Source: RBG-16-66-20 sp052386675 (GTDB lineage: Bacteria; Pseudomonadota; Gammaproteobacteria; Burkholderiales; SG8-39). Taken from it: a DNA stretch of 64,000 nt. Shown in pieces: positions 16,131 to 25,357 of this stretch. A program made the translations under genes and the position numbers. The notes beneath the pieces were generated by a model, which was given only the letters and a program-made list of their open reading frames with translations, was not told the DNA's origin and ran no database searches. Location: the NCBI GenBank assembly GCA_052386675.1, contig JBQTJX010000009.1, positions 55,170-119,169 of the forward strand. The letters run 5' to 3'. Position 1 is the stretch's first letter; each line of letters begins with the position of its first letter.

Positions 16131-16767
16131 GGCGGCGGTACTGGAGGAGGTTGCCGGCTTCGCGTTCGAAGGCGTCGCGGCGGGTGACGTGGCGCGCGCC
16201 GCCCGGTGCGAGCAGCTTGAAGTGGCGAATCGCTTCCAGCTCGTCGACCACGTCCCAGGCGCCGTCCTCCGCCGTGACCCATTGCTCCGGTTTTAAACGG
16301 CGCAGGTCGTAGGGCACCGAATAGGTGCGCAGGGTCTTGTGGTCGCGCTTGTTGGTGTACTCGTGGAACCACGACATCGCCAGTTCCCGCAGGCTGCGGT
16401 ACACCGGGTCGCGCCAGCGCAGGCCGATGCCGTTGGTCTTGGAGATCGCGCCCCAGCGCCCGCGACGCCGGAACAGGGCGACGACGTGGTCGAAATCGTG
16501 CACCGCCTGCAGGTCGAGCAATAGCGGCGGCTCGCCATGCACCCAAAGCGCGCAGGCGGCCAGCATCGCCCCCTCTATGCAGTGCGCGCGACGGTCGCGC
16601 AGCACCACGCGAACCGAGTGGCAACTGTCGCCACCGGGCTCGAAGTTCTGCTTCAGGTCGAACAGGAACTGCTGGATTTTCTCGGGTGTGCGCAATCGGC
16701 GCAGGACCGCGAATTCGGCCCGCGTGAGGCCGAGATGCTCGCGTTCTCCTTTGCGGTCGCGGGTCAT
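16117..16767 (-). CDS. Unassigned protein with transglutaminase-like Cys-His arrangement
   Basis: A 216-residue protein of no family I can name with confidence. A Cys in HCIEGAMLAACAL (near residue 88), a His in DFDHVVALF (near 113) and a polar SKTNG (near 130) follow each other as in transglutaminase/papain-like folds. A conserved-looking aromatic segment, SWFHEYTNKR, comes after. I chose the ATG at 16767 behind GAAAGAAT; an in-frame ATG at 16791 adds eight residues and would sit on a TATACT box that looks like a -10 element. It has no signal peptide. Alone on its strand, convergent with a Bug receptor and sharing the repeat terminator. Confidence 0.65.
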   Translation of the reverse strand: MTRDRKGEREHLGLTRAEFAVLRRLRTPEKIQQFLFDLKQNFEPGGDSCHSVRVVLRDRRAHCIEGAMLAACALWVHGEPPLLLDLQAVHDFDHVVALFRRRGRWGAISKTNGIGLRWRDPVYRSLRELAMSWFHEYTNKRDHKTLRTYSVPYDLRRLKPEQWVTAEDGAWDVVDELEAIRHFKLLAPGGARHVTRRDAFEREAGNLLQYRRPKKK

Positions 16768-16877
16768 TATTCTTTCGGAAAAGTATAGCAACTGTTACTG
16801 AACGGACACACACGCGGTCCCCGCCGAGGGCTAGAATTGCGCCCCTTCAGGTTCCCAACGTGCCCACGTCCCTGGCA

Positions 16878-18050
16878 ATGCCCTCACATCGCGTAAGTGT
16901 TCTGATCCCCGCCGCCGCATTTCTCCTTGCGGCCTGCGGCCCGCAACAAGGTGGTGGTCCCGGCGGCTTCCCCACTGCAGAGGTCGCCGTGATCACGGTG
17001 CAGCCCAGGACCGTTCCGGTGAGCTACGAGTACACCGGCCAGGCCGCCGGCTCGCGCGAGGTCGAAGTGCGCGCGCGCGTCACGGGCATCCTGCAGGCGC
17101 GCAATTTCAAGGAAGGCGCCACGGTGAAGAAGGGCGAGTCCCTGTTCACCATCGATCCGGCGCCGTTCCAGGTCGTAGCCGCGCGCGCCGAGGCCGATGT
17201 CGCCGCCGCCGAGGCGCGCCTCGCCCAGTCCAAGCGCAATGCCGCGCGCCTGAAGCCCCTTGCTGCGGAGAAGGCGGTGAGCCAGAAGGAGTACGACGAC
17301 GCGCTTTCCGCCGAAAGCATCGGCGAGGCCGACGTGAAGGCGGCGCGCGCGCGCTTGATGGAGGCGCGCCTGAACCTGGAGTACACGCGGGTGGAGGCGC
17401 CGATCGCCGGCGTCACCAGCCGCGCGCCGCGCTCGGAGGGCTCGCTCGTCTCCGGCCCCGACGTGCTCCTCACCACCGTGACGCAGGCCGACCCGATCTG
17501 GGTCTGGTTCGGGATTCCCGACGGCGAGCAGCTGCGCATCCGCAAGGAAGCCGACGCTGGCCGCCTGCAGCTGCCCGAGGGCGGCCGCTTCGAGGCGACC
17601 GTGCGAACGTCGGACGGCGCGGTATACGCCAAGGCGGGCAAGCTGTCCTTCTCCGACGTTCGCGTCAATCCGCAGACCGGCACCAGCGAGGCGCGCGCCG
17701 AGCTGCCGAACCCGGATGGCCGGCTGCGCCCCGGGCAGTTCGTGCGCGTGGTCCTCGGAGGCGCGACTCGGCCGAATGCGCTGATGGTGCCGCAGCGCGC
17801 GGTGCTGGAAGGCCCGCAGGGCAAGTTCGTCTACCTGCTCGCCGATGGCAAGGCCGCGGCGCAGCCGGTGGAAGTGGGCGAGTGGGCCGGCGCAGACTGG
17901 ATCATCACCTCGGGGCTCAAGGCGGGCGACACCGTGATCGTGGATGGCGTCATGCGCATCGGGCCGGGGGCGCCGGTGAAAGTCGCCGAGCCAAAGCCCG
18001 CGGCCAAGCCGGAAGCCAAGCCGGAAGCCAAGGCCGAGAAGAAGAAGTAA
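16878..18050 (+). CDS. RND efflux periplasmic adaptor (AcrA/MexA type), lipoprotein
   Basis: A 390-residue adaptor. The ATG at 16878 starts a lipoprotein signal with lipobox LAAC (Cys near 20); a GTG at 16860 would add six residues. The domain order is standard: beta strand and lipoyl half with YEYTGQAAGSREVEVRARVTG, a coiled-coil hairpin (about 95-155, SQKEYDDA), the second lipoyl half with VEAPIAGVTSRA, then a beta-barrel. The C terminus is a Lys/Pro/Glu/Ala repeat (KPEAKPEAKAEKKK). It links the inner-membrane pump to the outer-membrane channel; both follow in an operon with a 3-bp gap. A TAGAAT box at 16832 may be the -10 element. Confidence 0.95.
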   Translation: MPSHRVSVLIPAAAFLLAACGPQQGGGPGGFPTAEVAVITVQPRTVPVSYEYTGQAAGSREVEVRARVTGILQARNFKEGATVKKGESLFTIDPAPFQVVAARAEADVAAAEARLAQSKRNAARLKPLAAEKAVSQKEYDDALSAESIGEADVKAARARLMEARLNLEYTRVEAPIAGVTSRAPRSEGSLVSGPDVLLTTVTQADPIWVWFGIPDGEQLRIRKEADAGRLQLPEGGRFEATVRTSDGAVYAKAGKLSFSDVRVNPQTGTSEARAELPNPDGRLRPGQFVRVVLGGATRPNALMVPQRAVLEGPQGKFVYLLADGKAAAQPVEVGEWAGADWIITSGLKAGDTVIVDGVMRIGPGAPVKVAEPKPAAKPEAKPEAKAEKKK

Positions 18051-18053
18051 GCC

Positions 18054-21000
18054 ATGTTCTCCAGATTCTTCATCGACCGCCCGATTTTCGCGGCGGTGCT
18101 CTCGATCTTCATCGTGCTGGCCGGGCTGGCGGCGATGCGGGTGCTGCCGATCGCGCAGTACCCGGAGATCTCGCCGCCGGTTGTGACCGTCACTGCGATC
18201 TACCCCGGCGCCTCGGCACAGGTGCTCGAGTCCACGGTTGCCGCGCCGCTGGAGAACGCCATCAACGGCGTCGAGAACATGCTGTACATGAACTCGACCT
18301 CGTCTTCCAACGGCGTGGTGCAGATCCAGGTCACCTTCAACATCGGCACCGACATCGACAAGGCGGCGCTGAACGACAACAACCGCGCCAAGCAGGTGGA
18401 GTCGCGCCTGCCGCTTGAAGCGCGCCGCCAGGGCGTCACCGTGGAGAAGGGCTCCTCGGCCTTCCTGCAGGTGCTCGCCTTCTACGCCCCCGAGGGCCGG
18501 CACAGCGACATCGCGATCTCGAACTACGTCACGCTCAACGTGCTGGACGAGGTCAAACGCATCCCCGGCACGACGCTGGTGCAGATCTTCGGCGCCAAGG
18601 ATTACGCCATGCGCATCTGGCTGCGGCCGGACCGGCTGGTGACGCTTAAGCTCACCCCGGGCGACGTGATCCGGGCGCTGAACGAGCAGAACGCGCAGTT
18701 CGCCGCCGGCAAGGTGGGCGAGGCGCCTGCGCCAGGCGGGCAGGAGCTGGTCTACAACGTCACCGCCAAGGGCCGGCTCTCGGAGGTGTCGGAGTTCCAG
18801 GACATCATCCTGCGCACCAACGCGGACGGCTCGCAGCTGCGGCTCAAGGACGTCGCGCGCGTGGAGCTCGCGGGAAAGGACTACAGCTTCAACGGCCGCT
18901 ACAACGGCAAGCCGGCCACGTTGATGGGCATCTTCCTGCAGCCGGGCGCGAACCAGCTCGAGGTCGGCCAGGCGGTGCGCACCCGCATCGCCGAGCTGTC
19001 CGCGCGCTTCCCTGCCGGCATCAGCTACGCCATTCCCTACGACACCACTGCGTTCGTCGAGGTTTCGATCCGCGAGGTGGTGAAGACCCTGGGCGAAGCC
19101 ATGCTGCTGGTGTTCCTGGTGGTGTACCTGTTCCTGCAGAGCTGGCGCGCGACCCTGATCCCCTTCGCCGCAGTGCCGGTGTCCCTCATCGGCACCTTTG
19201 CCGGCCTGCTGCTGCTGGGTTACTCCATCAACACGCTGACCCTGTTCGGCATGGTGCTCGCCATCGGCATCGTGGTGGACGACGCCATCGTGGTGCTGGA
19301 GAACGTCGAGCGCATCATGCACGAGGAGGGCCTGCCGCCGCGCGAGGCCGCGATCAAGGCGATGCGCGAGGTCACCAGCCCGATCATTGCCATCGTGCTG
19401 GTGCTGTGCGCGGTATTCATCCCGATCGCGTTCCTGGGCGGCCTCACCGGCGAGCTTTACCGGCAGTTCGCGGTCACGATTTCCATAGCGGTGGTGATTT
19501 CGGGGTTCGTCGCGCTCACGCTCACCCCCAGCCTGTGCGCGATCGTGCTCAAGGATGGCGTCAAGCGGGCGCCCGGCGGCTTTTTCGGCTGGTTCAACCG
19601 CGTCTTCTCGCGCACCACCGATCGCTACGAGAACGGCGTGGCGCGGATGATCCGCCGCGGCGGCATCAGCCTAGTGTTGTTCGCCGGCATGGTGGCGCTG
19701 ACCGTGGTGCTGTGGCGCGCCACGCCCGGGTCGCTGGTGCCGGACGAGGACCAGGGCTGGTACTTCGCGCCGGTGATCCTGCCCGACGGCGCCACCCTGG
19801 AGCGCACCGACCGGATGGTGGACGAGGTGACGCAGGCAATCCGCTCCAATCCGTTCAATGAGCACGTCATGGCCTTCACCGGCTTCGATTTTGCCGGTGG
19901 CTTCGTGTTCCGCGAGAACGCCGCCACCATCTTCGTCACGCAGAAGCACTGGGACGAGCGGCCGATGCCGGTAGGCGCGCTGGTAGGCGAGTTCTACGGC
20001 AAGACCGGCCATATCAAGGAGGGCCTCGCCATCGCCTTCCCGCCGCCGGCGATTTTCGGCCTCGGGACCGCGGGCGGATTCGAGTTCTACATCCAGAACC
20101 GCGGCGAGGGCGGACCGAAACGCCTGGCGGAAGTGACGCAGCAGTTCCTCGGCGCCGCGGCGCAGAGCCCCAAGCTCGGGATGGTCAACACCTTCTGGCG
20201 CTCGAACGTGCCGCAGCTCTACGTGGACGTGGACCGCGCCAAGGCGAAGACCATGGGCGTGGCGCTGGAAGAGATCTTCGGCGCGCTCGCCGCCACCATG
20301 GGCTCGTACTACGTCAACGACTTCACCAAGTACGGCCGCAACTGGCAGGTATTGCTCTCGGCCGAGCCGGGCCAGCGCCTCAGGCCCGACGACGTCGGCG
20401 CGGTCTATGTGCGCAGCGACAAGGGCGCCATGGTGCCGCTCTCGGCGCTGGCGAGGATCGAGTACGCGAGCGGACCTGGAACGTTGACGCGCTTCAACAA
20501 CCTGCCCGCGGTGCAGGTGCTGGGCGCGGGCAAGCCGGGCGTGAGCTCGGGCGACGCCATCGCCGAGATCGAGCGTCTCGCCAGGGAAGTGCTGCCCCCG
20601 GAGTTCAGCCTGGACTGGAGCGGCGCCTCCTACCAGGAGAAGAAGTCCGGCGGCACCTCGGTGCTGGTACTGGCCCTTGGCGCGCTGATGGCCTTCCTGA
20701 TCCTCGCCGCGCAGTACGAGAAGTGGTCGCTGCCGCTGTCGGTTCTGCTGGCGCTGCCCTTCGGCACCTTCGGCGCCCTGGCCGCGGTGTGGCTGCGCGG
20801 CCTGACCAACGACGTTTACTTCCAGATCGGACTGGTGACGCTGCTGGGCCTCGCCGCGAAGAACGCCATCCTGATCGTGGAATACGCGGTGATGAAGCAC
20901 GAGGACGGGCTCTCCGCCTCGGCGGCGGCGGTGGAGGCGGCGCGGTTGCGCTTCCGCCCGATCCTGATGACCTCGCTCGCGTTCATCCTGGGCGTGCTGC

Positions 21001-21257
21001 CGCTGGCCTTTTCCACCGGCGCCGGCGCCGGCGCGCGCGTCTCGGCCGGCACCGGCGTCATGGGCGGGATGCTGGCGGCGACCTTCCTCGCCATCTTCTT
21101 CGTGCCGGTGTTCTTCAAGCTGATGACCGACCGGCACCTCACGGAGAAGCGCAGCACCGACGAGATCAAGGGCGAGGTGGAGCAGGCGCGCGCGGCGTCC
21201 CACCGCCCGGTGCCGGCGCCGCACCCTTCGGCGCGCAGCGGGGGCGGCGATGAATAA
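18054..21257 (+). CDS. RND multidrug efflux permease (AcrB/MexB, HAE1 type)
   Basis: A 1067-residue inner-membrane proton antiporter of normal HAE1 length. It shows the amino-terminal FFIDRPIFAAVLSIFIVLAG helix, the intramembrane proton-relay Asp pair in GIVVDDAIVVLEN near residue 405, two large periplasmic loops and helix 10 to 12 with AKNAILIVEYA. It pumps hydrophobic drugs, detergents or solvents out through the tripartite complex formed with its neighbours. The stop overlaps the outer-membrane factor start by eight bases, so translation is coupled. No local regulator (TetR or two-component) flanks the operon. Confidence 0.97.
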   Translation: MFSRFFIDRPIFAAVLSIFIVLAGLAAMRVLPIAQYPEISPPVVTVTAIYPGASAQVLESTVAAPLENAINGVENMLYMNSTSSSNGVVQIQVTFNIGTDIDKAALNDNNRAKQVESRLPLEARRQGVTVEKGSSAFLQVLAFYAPEGRHSDIAISNYVTLNVLDEVKRIPGTTLVQIFGAKDYAMRIWLRPDRLVTLKLTPGDVIRALNEQNAQFAAGKVGEAPAPGGQELVYNVTAKGRLSEVSEFQDIILRTNADGSQLRLKDVARVELAGKDYSFNGRYNGKPATLMGIFLQPGANQLEVGQAVRTRIAELSARFPAGISYAIPYDTTAFVEVSIREVVKTLGEAMLLVFLVVYLFLQSWRATLIPFAAVPVSLIGTFAGLLLLGYSINTLTLFGMVLAIGIVVDDAIVVLENVERIMHEEGLPPREAAIKAMREVTSPIIAIVLVLCAVFIPIAFLGGLTGELYRQFAVTISIAVVISGFVALTLTPSLCAIVLKDGVKRAPGGFFGWFNRVFSRTTDRYENGVARMIRRGGISLVLFAGMVALTVVLWRATPGSLVPDEDQGWYFAPVILPDGATLERTDRMVDEVTQAIRSNPFNEHVMAFTGFDFAGGFVFRENAATIFVTQKHWDERPMPVGALVGEFYGKTGHIKEGLAIAFPPPAIFGLGTAGGFEFYIQNRGEGGPKRLAEVTQQFLGAAAQSPKLGMVNTFWRSNVPQLYVDVDRAKAKTMGVALEEIFGALAATMGSYYVNDFTKYGRNWQVLLSAEPGQRLRPDDVGAVYVRSDKGAMVPLSALARIEYASGPGTLTRFNNLPAVQVLGAGKPGVSSGDAIAEIERLAREVLPPEFSLDWSGASYQEKKSGGTSVLVLALGALMAFLILAAQYEKWSLPLSVLLALPFGTFGALAAVWLRGLTNDVYFQIGLVTLLGLAAKNAILIVEYAVMKHEDGLSASAAAVEAARLRFRPILMTSLAFILGVLPLAFSTGAGAGARVSAGTGVMGGMLAATFLAIFFVPVFFKLMTDRHLTEKRSTDEIKGEVEQARAASHRPVPAPHPSARSGGGDE

Positions 21258-22629
21258 GCGCCTCTGGGTCGTCGCCATCGCGCTTGCGGGTTGCGCCGCG
21301 GCGCCGAAGTACGAGCGTCCCGTGGTCGAGCTGCCCGCGGCTTGGGCGGCGTCCGCGCCGGCGCCGTTCACCGACGGGCGCTGGTGGCGCATCTACGGCG
21401 AGCCGGCGCTGGACCAGTTGGTCGAGCAGGCCTTCGCCGCCAACACCGACCTCGCGGTCGCGGTCGCGCGCGTGGACGAGTCGCGTGCGCTCCTGCGCGA
21501 GGCCGATGCGTCCTTCTACCCGCAGGTGGACGCCGGCGTCTCGCGCAACCGCAGCCTGTCCTCGGCCGCCACCGGCCTGCTGCCGCCGGGCACGCCGCGC
21601 GAGCGCAACAACTATCGCGCCACGCTCGATGTGTCCTACGAGATCGACCTGTTCGGCCGCTTGCGCGCATCGGCTGATGCCGCCCGCGCCGACCTTGCTG
21701 CAAGCGAAGCCGCGCGCGAGGGCGTGCGCCTCGCGCTCGCAGCCCAGGTGGCGGCGTCGTATTTCGCCCTGCAGTCGCTTGACGCGCGCCGCGACATCGT
21801 GCGGCGCACGCTCGGCTTGCGCGAAGAGGCGCTGCAGCTGGAACGCAAGCGGCAGTCCGCGGGACTCGCCTCCGATTTCGACCTGCGCCAGCTCGAGGCC
21901 GAAGCCGCGGCGGTGCGCGCGCAGCTGCCGCAGATCGAACGCGACCGGGGCATCCAGGAATCGGCGCTGCTGGTGCTGAGCGGTCGCAATCCCAAGGACA
22001 TCCTCGAGGCGACGCTTCCCGGTACCGAGGCGCGTGAACCGGTCCTGTCGGCCGCCGTCGTGCCGGCGGGATTGCCCTCCGAGCTCCTGCTGCGCCGCCC
22101 GGACCTGGTCGAGGCCGAGCAGCGGCTGATTGCGGCCAACGCCCGCATCGCGGTGGCGCGCGCAGCGGCCTTTCCGTCCATTTCGCTCACCGGGTTCCTG
22201 GGCAGCGAGAGCGCCGCGCTCTCGAGCCTGTTCTCCGGTCCGGCGGGCATCTGGCAGCTCGCGATCGCGGTTGCGCAGCCCATCTTCTCCGGCGGACGAC
22301 TGGAGGCGCGCACCGAGGCCGCGCAGGCGCGCGAGCGCCAGGCGCTGGCGCAATACCAGGGCGCGATCCGCAACGCGTTCCGCGAGGTGCGCGACGCGCT
22401 CGCCGCGCAGGCTCGCGCCCGTGAGAGCTTCGAGGCGGAGTCCGACCGGGTGAAGGCGCTGGCGGAAGCCGCGCGCCTTGCGCGGTTGCGGCACGAGCAC
22501 GGGCTCGCCAGCCGGCTGGAGGTGCTGGATGCCGAGCGCAACCTGCTGGCGGCGCAGGCCGGGCGCATCGAGGCGGCGCGGACGCAGCGCGCCGCGATCG
22601 CCGATTTGTTCCGCGCGCTGGGCGGTTAG
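21250..22629 (+). CDS. Outer-membrane efflux channel (OprM/NodT family), lipoprotein
   Basis: A 459-residue outer-membrane factor. The signal peptide ends in lipobox ALAGC (Cys near 15). The WWRIYGEPALDQLVEQA segment and the two repeated TolC-type helical units (QARERQALAQYQG in the second) are typical of NodT/OprM proteins. The LPSELLLRRPDLVEAEQRL motif is the family signature. It forms the trimeric channel of the efflux pump encoded just upstream and overlaps the permease gene by eight bases. It ends ten bases before the URO-D-like gene, which could therefore be read through from this operon. Confidence 0.96.
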   Translation: MNKRLWVVAIALAGCAAAPKYERPVVELPAAWAASAPAPFTDGRWWRIYGEPALDQLVEQAFAANTDLAVAVARVDESRALLREADASFYPQVDAGVSRNRSLSSAATGLLPPGTPRERNNYRATLDVSYEIDLFGRLRASADAARADLAASEAAREGVRLALAAQVAASYFALQSLDARRDIVRRTLGLREEALQLERKRQSAGLASDFDLRQLEAEAAAVRAQLPQIERDRGIQESALLVLSGRNPKDILEATLPGTEAREPVLSAAVVPAGLPSELLLRRPDLVEAEQRLIAANARIAVARAAAFPSISLTGFLGSESAALSSLFSGPAGIWQLAIAVAQPIFSGGRLEARTEAAQARERQALAQYQGAIRNAFREVRDALAAQARARESFEAESDRVKALAEAARLARLRHEHGLASRLEVLDAERNLLAAQAGRIEAARTQRAAIADLFRALGG

Positions 22630-22638
22630 AATCCGCCG

Positions 22639-23622
22639 ATGGACCACTGGCAGAGAATTGAAGCCGCGATAGCGGGTACCGCGACCGACCGGGTGCCGGT
22701 CGCCCTCTGGCGCCACTTCCCGGTGGACGACCAGGATCCGGGCAAGCTGGCCGCGCACACGCTCGCCTACCAGCGCGCGTGGGACTTCGACCTGGTGAAG
22801 TTCATGCCCTCTGGCACCTACGGCATCGAGGACTGGGGCGCAAAGACCGCCTTCGAAGGCGCGGAGAACGGCGCCCGCGTGGTGACGCGTGTCGGCTTGC
22901 AGGAGCCGGAAGACTGGCGGCGCCTGCCGAAGCTGGACGTCCGCGAGGGCGTCTACGGCGCGCAGAACCAGGCGCTCGCCATCGCGGCAAAGGAACTCAA
23001 GGGTTCGGCGCCCGTCCTGCAGACCGTGTTCAGTCCGCTCACCACCGCGCGCAAGCTCGCCGGCGAGCCGGCGCTGGAGCACCTGCGCAAACATCCGGAC
23101 GCGCTCGAAGAGGGCCTGCGCATCATCACCGAAGTCACCATCGCCTTCGGCGAAGAGGCGCTCAAGGGCGGCGCGCACGGTTTCTTCTTCGCCACGCAGC
23201 TCGCGACTACCGACGTATTGACGCCCGCCGAGTACGAGCGCTTCGGCAAGCGCTGGGACCTTGCGTTCTTCAATGTATTCAAGGGCAGGGCGCGCATCAA
23301 CATGCTGCACCTGCACGGCATGAACCCGATGTTCGACGAGCTGGCGGGCTATCCGGTGGACCTGGTCAACTGGCACGACCGCCTTACCGCGCCGACGCTC
23401 AAGGCGGCTGCGGGCCGCTTCAAGGGCGCGCTGGTGGGCGGCGTCGAGGAACTCGGCCTGCTGGTGAAGGGGTCCGAGGCCGAAGTGCGTGCCCAGGCGC
23501 GGGACGCCATCGCCCAGACCGGCGGACGCCGGCTGCTGCTGGGTCCCGGCTGCGTGGCGGGAATCGCCGCGCCGGAGCACAATATCCGTGCCGTCATCGA
23601 AGAAGCGAGGAAGAACCCATGA
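22639..23622 (+). CDS. Uroporphyrinogen decarboxylase-like protein (not HemE)
   Basis: A 327-residue protein of the URO-D superfamily, a TIM barrel that also includes methyltransferases of corrinoid systems. RVPVALWRHFPVDDQDP near the start replaces the arginine-rich HemE active-site motif, so heme synthesis is unlikely. LHLHGMNPMFDELA, VDLVNWHDR and LGPGCVAGIAAPEHNI follow the family layout, including the C-terminal GPGC near 303, a possible zinc ligand as in cobamide-linked methyltransferases. Its stop overlaps the start of a Bug receptor (ATGA), so the two form one unit. Possibly it demethylates or decarboxylates whatever the receptor captures; unproven. Confidence 0.8.
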   Translation: MDHWQRIEAAIAGTATDRVPVALWRHFPVDDQDPGKLAAHTLAYQRAWDFDLVKFMPSGTYGIEDWGAKTAFEGAENGARVVTRVGLQEPEDWRRLPKLDVREGVYGAQNQALAIAAKELKGSAPVLQTVFSPLTTARKLAGEPALEHLRKHPDALEEGLRIITEVTIAFGEEALKGGAHGFFFATQLATTDVLTPAEYERFGKRWDLAFFNVFKGRARINMLHLHGMNPMFDELAGYPVDLVNWHDRLTAPTLKAAAGRFKGALVGGVEELGLLVKGSEAEVRAQARDAIAQTGGRRLLLGPGCVAGIAAPEHNIRAVIEEARKNP

Positions 23623-24578
23623 AGCGCGCCCTCATCGCCGTTGTTGCCCTGTCGTTCGCCGCCGCCGCGCAGGCGCAATCCTGGCCCACGAAGCCCGTGA
23701 AGTTCATCGTGCCTGCGGGCCAGGGCGGCACCATCGACCCGTTGTCCCGTTTCTTCGCCGATGCCTACGGCAAGGCCTTTGGCCAGGGCTTCGTCATCGA
23801 CAACCGCCCGGGCGCGCAGGGCAACACCGGCCTGGCGGCGATCGCCAAGGCGGACCCGGACGGTTACACGCTGGGCATGGCCGCCTCCAGCATGATTTCC
23901 ATTAACCCGCATCTGTACGCCGCCATGCCCTACGACCCGCGCAAGGAACTGGCGGGCATCGTGCTGGTGGGCGACGTGCCCAACATCCTGGTGGTGCACC
24001 CGGACGTGCCGGTGAAGACGCTGGCGGAGTTCACCGCCTACGTGAAGGCGAACCCGAACAAGCTCAACTTCGGCTCCACCGGCAACGGCAGCTCCATGCA
24101 CCTTGCCGGCGAGCTCTACAAGACGCTCACCGCCACGGTGATGACGCACGTTCCCTACAAGGTGCCGGCGGATGCGACCAACGACCTCATCTCGGGCCGC
24201 ACCCAGCTCATGTTCCAGCTCATGACCGGGATCCAGGGCCAGGTGAAGGCCGGCCGCGTGCGCCCGATCGCGGTGCTCTCCGACAAACGCTGGCCGGGCC
24301 TCCCGGATGTCCCGACCACGGTGGAGCAGGGCATGGGCAACCTCAAGTCGTCGGTGTGGTTCGCCATCGTCGCGCCCGCCGGCTTCCCGCCGGCCGCGAT
24401 CGAGCGCATCAACGCCGAGACCAACAAGATGCTCGCCGGCGCCGAGTTCCGCGCGCGCGTGCAATCGCTGGGCGCGGCGCCGATGGGCGGCAGCGTCGCC
24501 GACTACCGCAAGCTGTACGAGGAGGAGTACGCCCGCTGGGCCTCGGTGGTGAAGGCCTCGGGCGCGAAGATCGACTAG
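23619..24578 (+). CDS. Bug/TctC-family periplasmic solute receptor
   Basis: A 319-residue receptor beginning at an ATG that overlaps the URO-D-like stop. It has a signal peptide ending AQAQS, then WPTKPVKFIVPAGQGG and NRPGAQGNTG. The usual PFPPGG ligand loop is altered to PAGQGG, which may change specificity. Translational coupling to the URO-D-like gene is the best clue to its ligand. Its stop codon shares CTAG with the stop of the convergent dioxygenase gene. Confidence 0.92.
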   Translation: MKRALIAVVALSFAAAAQAQSWPTKPVKFIVPAGQGGTIDPLSRFFADAYGKAFGQGFVIDNRPGAQGNTGLAAIAKADPDGYTLGMAASSMISINPHLYAAMPYDPRKELAGIVLVGDVPNILVVHPDVPVKTLAEFTAYVKANPNKLNFGSTGNGSSMHLAGELYKTLTATVMTHVPYKVPADATNDLISGRTQLMFQLMTGIQGQVKAGRVRPIAVLSDKRWPGLPDVPTTVEQGMGNLKSSVWFAIVAPAGFPPAAIERINAETNKMLAGAEFRARVQSLGAAPMGGSVADYRKLYEEEYARWASVVKASGAKID

Positions 24579-25357
24579 CGTCCAGCCTGGCTGAAGCGCC
24601 AGGCGTCCATCGCCAGGGAGCCCATCTCGATGCCGTTGTACAGGCGCTCGGCGGCGTAGTCTTCCCCCGCGGCGCCCAACGCCACGAACAGCGGCAGGAA
24701 ATGCTCGTCGGTGGGATGCGCCCGCACCCCGTGCGGATTGAGCGTGCGGTACTCCACCAGCGCGGCGAGGTCGCCGGACTCGATCTTGCCGCGCACCCAT
24801 TCCTGGAACTCGGCGGCGTAGGGCAGCGGGCCGTCGCCGCGGCGCTCGCGCAGGTTGTGCGTCATGTGACCGGAGCCGATGATCAGCACGCCTTCCGCGG
24901 CGAGGGGCGCCAGCGCCTTCCCCAGTTCGATGTGATGGCGCGTGCGCAGTCCCGTCTGCACCGCGACCTGGACGACGGGAATGTCCGCTTCCGGATACAT
25001 GTGCAGCAGCGGCGACCAGGCGCCGTGGTCGAGGCCCCGCTGAGAGTCCACCGCGGCAGTGAAGCCGGCCGACTGGAGCAGCCCGAGCGCGCGTTGCGCC
25101 AGCGCCGGATCGCCCGGCGCCGGGTACTGCACTTCGTAGAGCGGCTGCGGGAAGCCGTAGAAATCATGGATCGTCTCCGGCTTCGCCGCGCCGGTGAGCG
25201 CCGGGATGTCCGTTTCCCAATGCGCCGAGGCGATGAGGATCGCCTTTGGCTTGGGCATGTCCGTGGCGATGCCCTGCCAGACGGCGCGCACGGCGCCGGG
25301 CTGGATGGCGTGCATCGGCGAGCCGTGGGAAAGGAACAGGACCGGCAAAGGACTCAC
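24575..25357 (-). CDS. DODA-type extradiol ring-cleavage dioxygenase (YgiD family)
   Basis: A 260-residue class III extradiol dioxygenase-like enzyme. Candidate metal-ligand and active-site histidines lie in FLSHGSPM (residue 10), ASAHWE (near 45), GLDHGAWSPL (near 110), GSGHMTHN (near 165) and HPTDEHFLPLF (near 215). Such enzymes open catechol- or DOPA-like rings. The GTG at 25357 overlaps the stop of the glutathione transferase gene upstream (GTGA), and the frame before it has no similarity, so the longer reading is rejected. It is third in a MarR-GST-dioxygenase operon, which suggests aromatic-compound detoxification. Convergent with a Bug receptor; the two stops overlap. Confidence 0.92.
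   Translation of the reverse strand: MSPLPVLFLSHGSPMHAIQPGAVRAVWQGIATDMPKPKAILIASAHWETDIPALTGAAKPETIHDFYGFPQPLYEVQYPAPGDPALAQRALGLLQSAGFTAAVDSQRGLDHGAWSPLLHMYPEADIPVVQVAVQTGLRTRHHIELGKALAPLAAEGVLIIGSGHMTHNLRERRGDGPLPYAAEFQEWVRGKIESGDLAALVEYRTLNPHGVRAHPTDEHFLPLFVALGAAGEDYAAERLYNGIEMGSLAMDAWRFSQAGR

Noticed and set aside
16884..19322. 812-residue leftward open frame
   Set aside because: Opposite the RND adaptor and permease; composition of a shadow frame and no domain.
21166..23580. 804-residue leftward open frame
   Set aside because: Opposite the outer-membrane channel and URO-D-like genes, both of which have family motifs.
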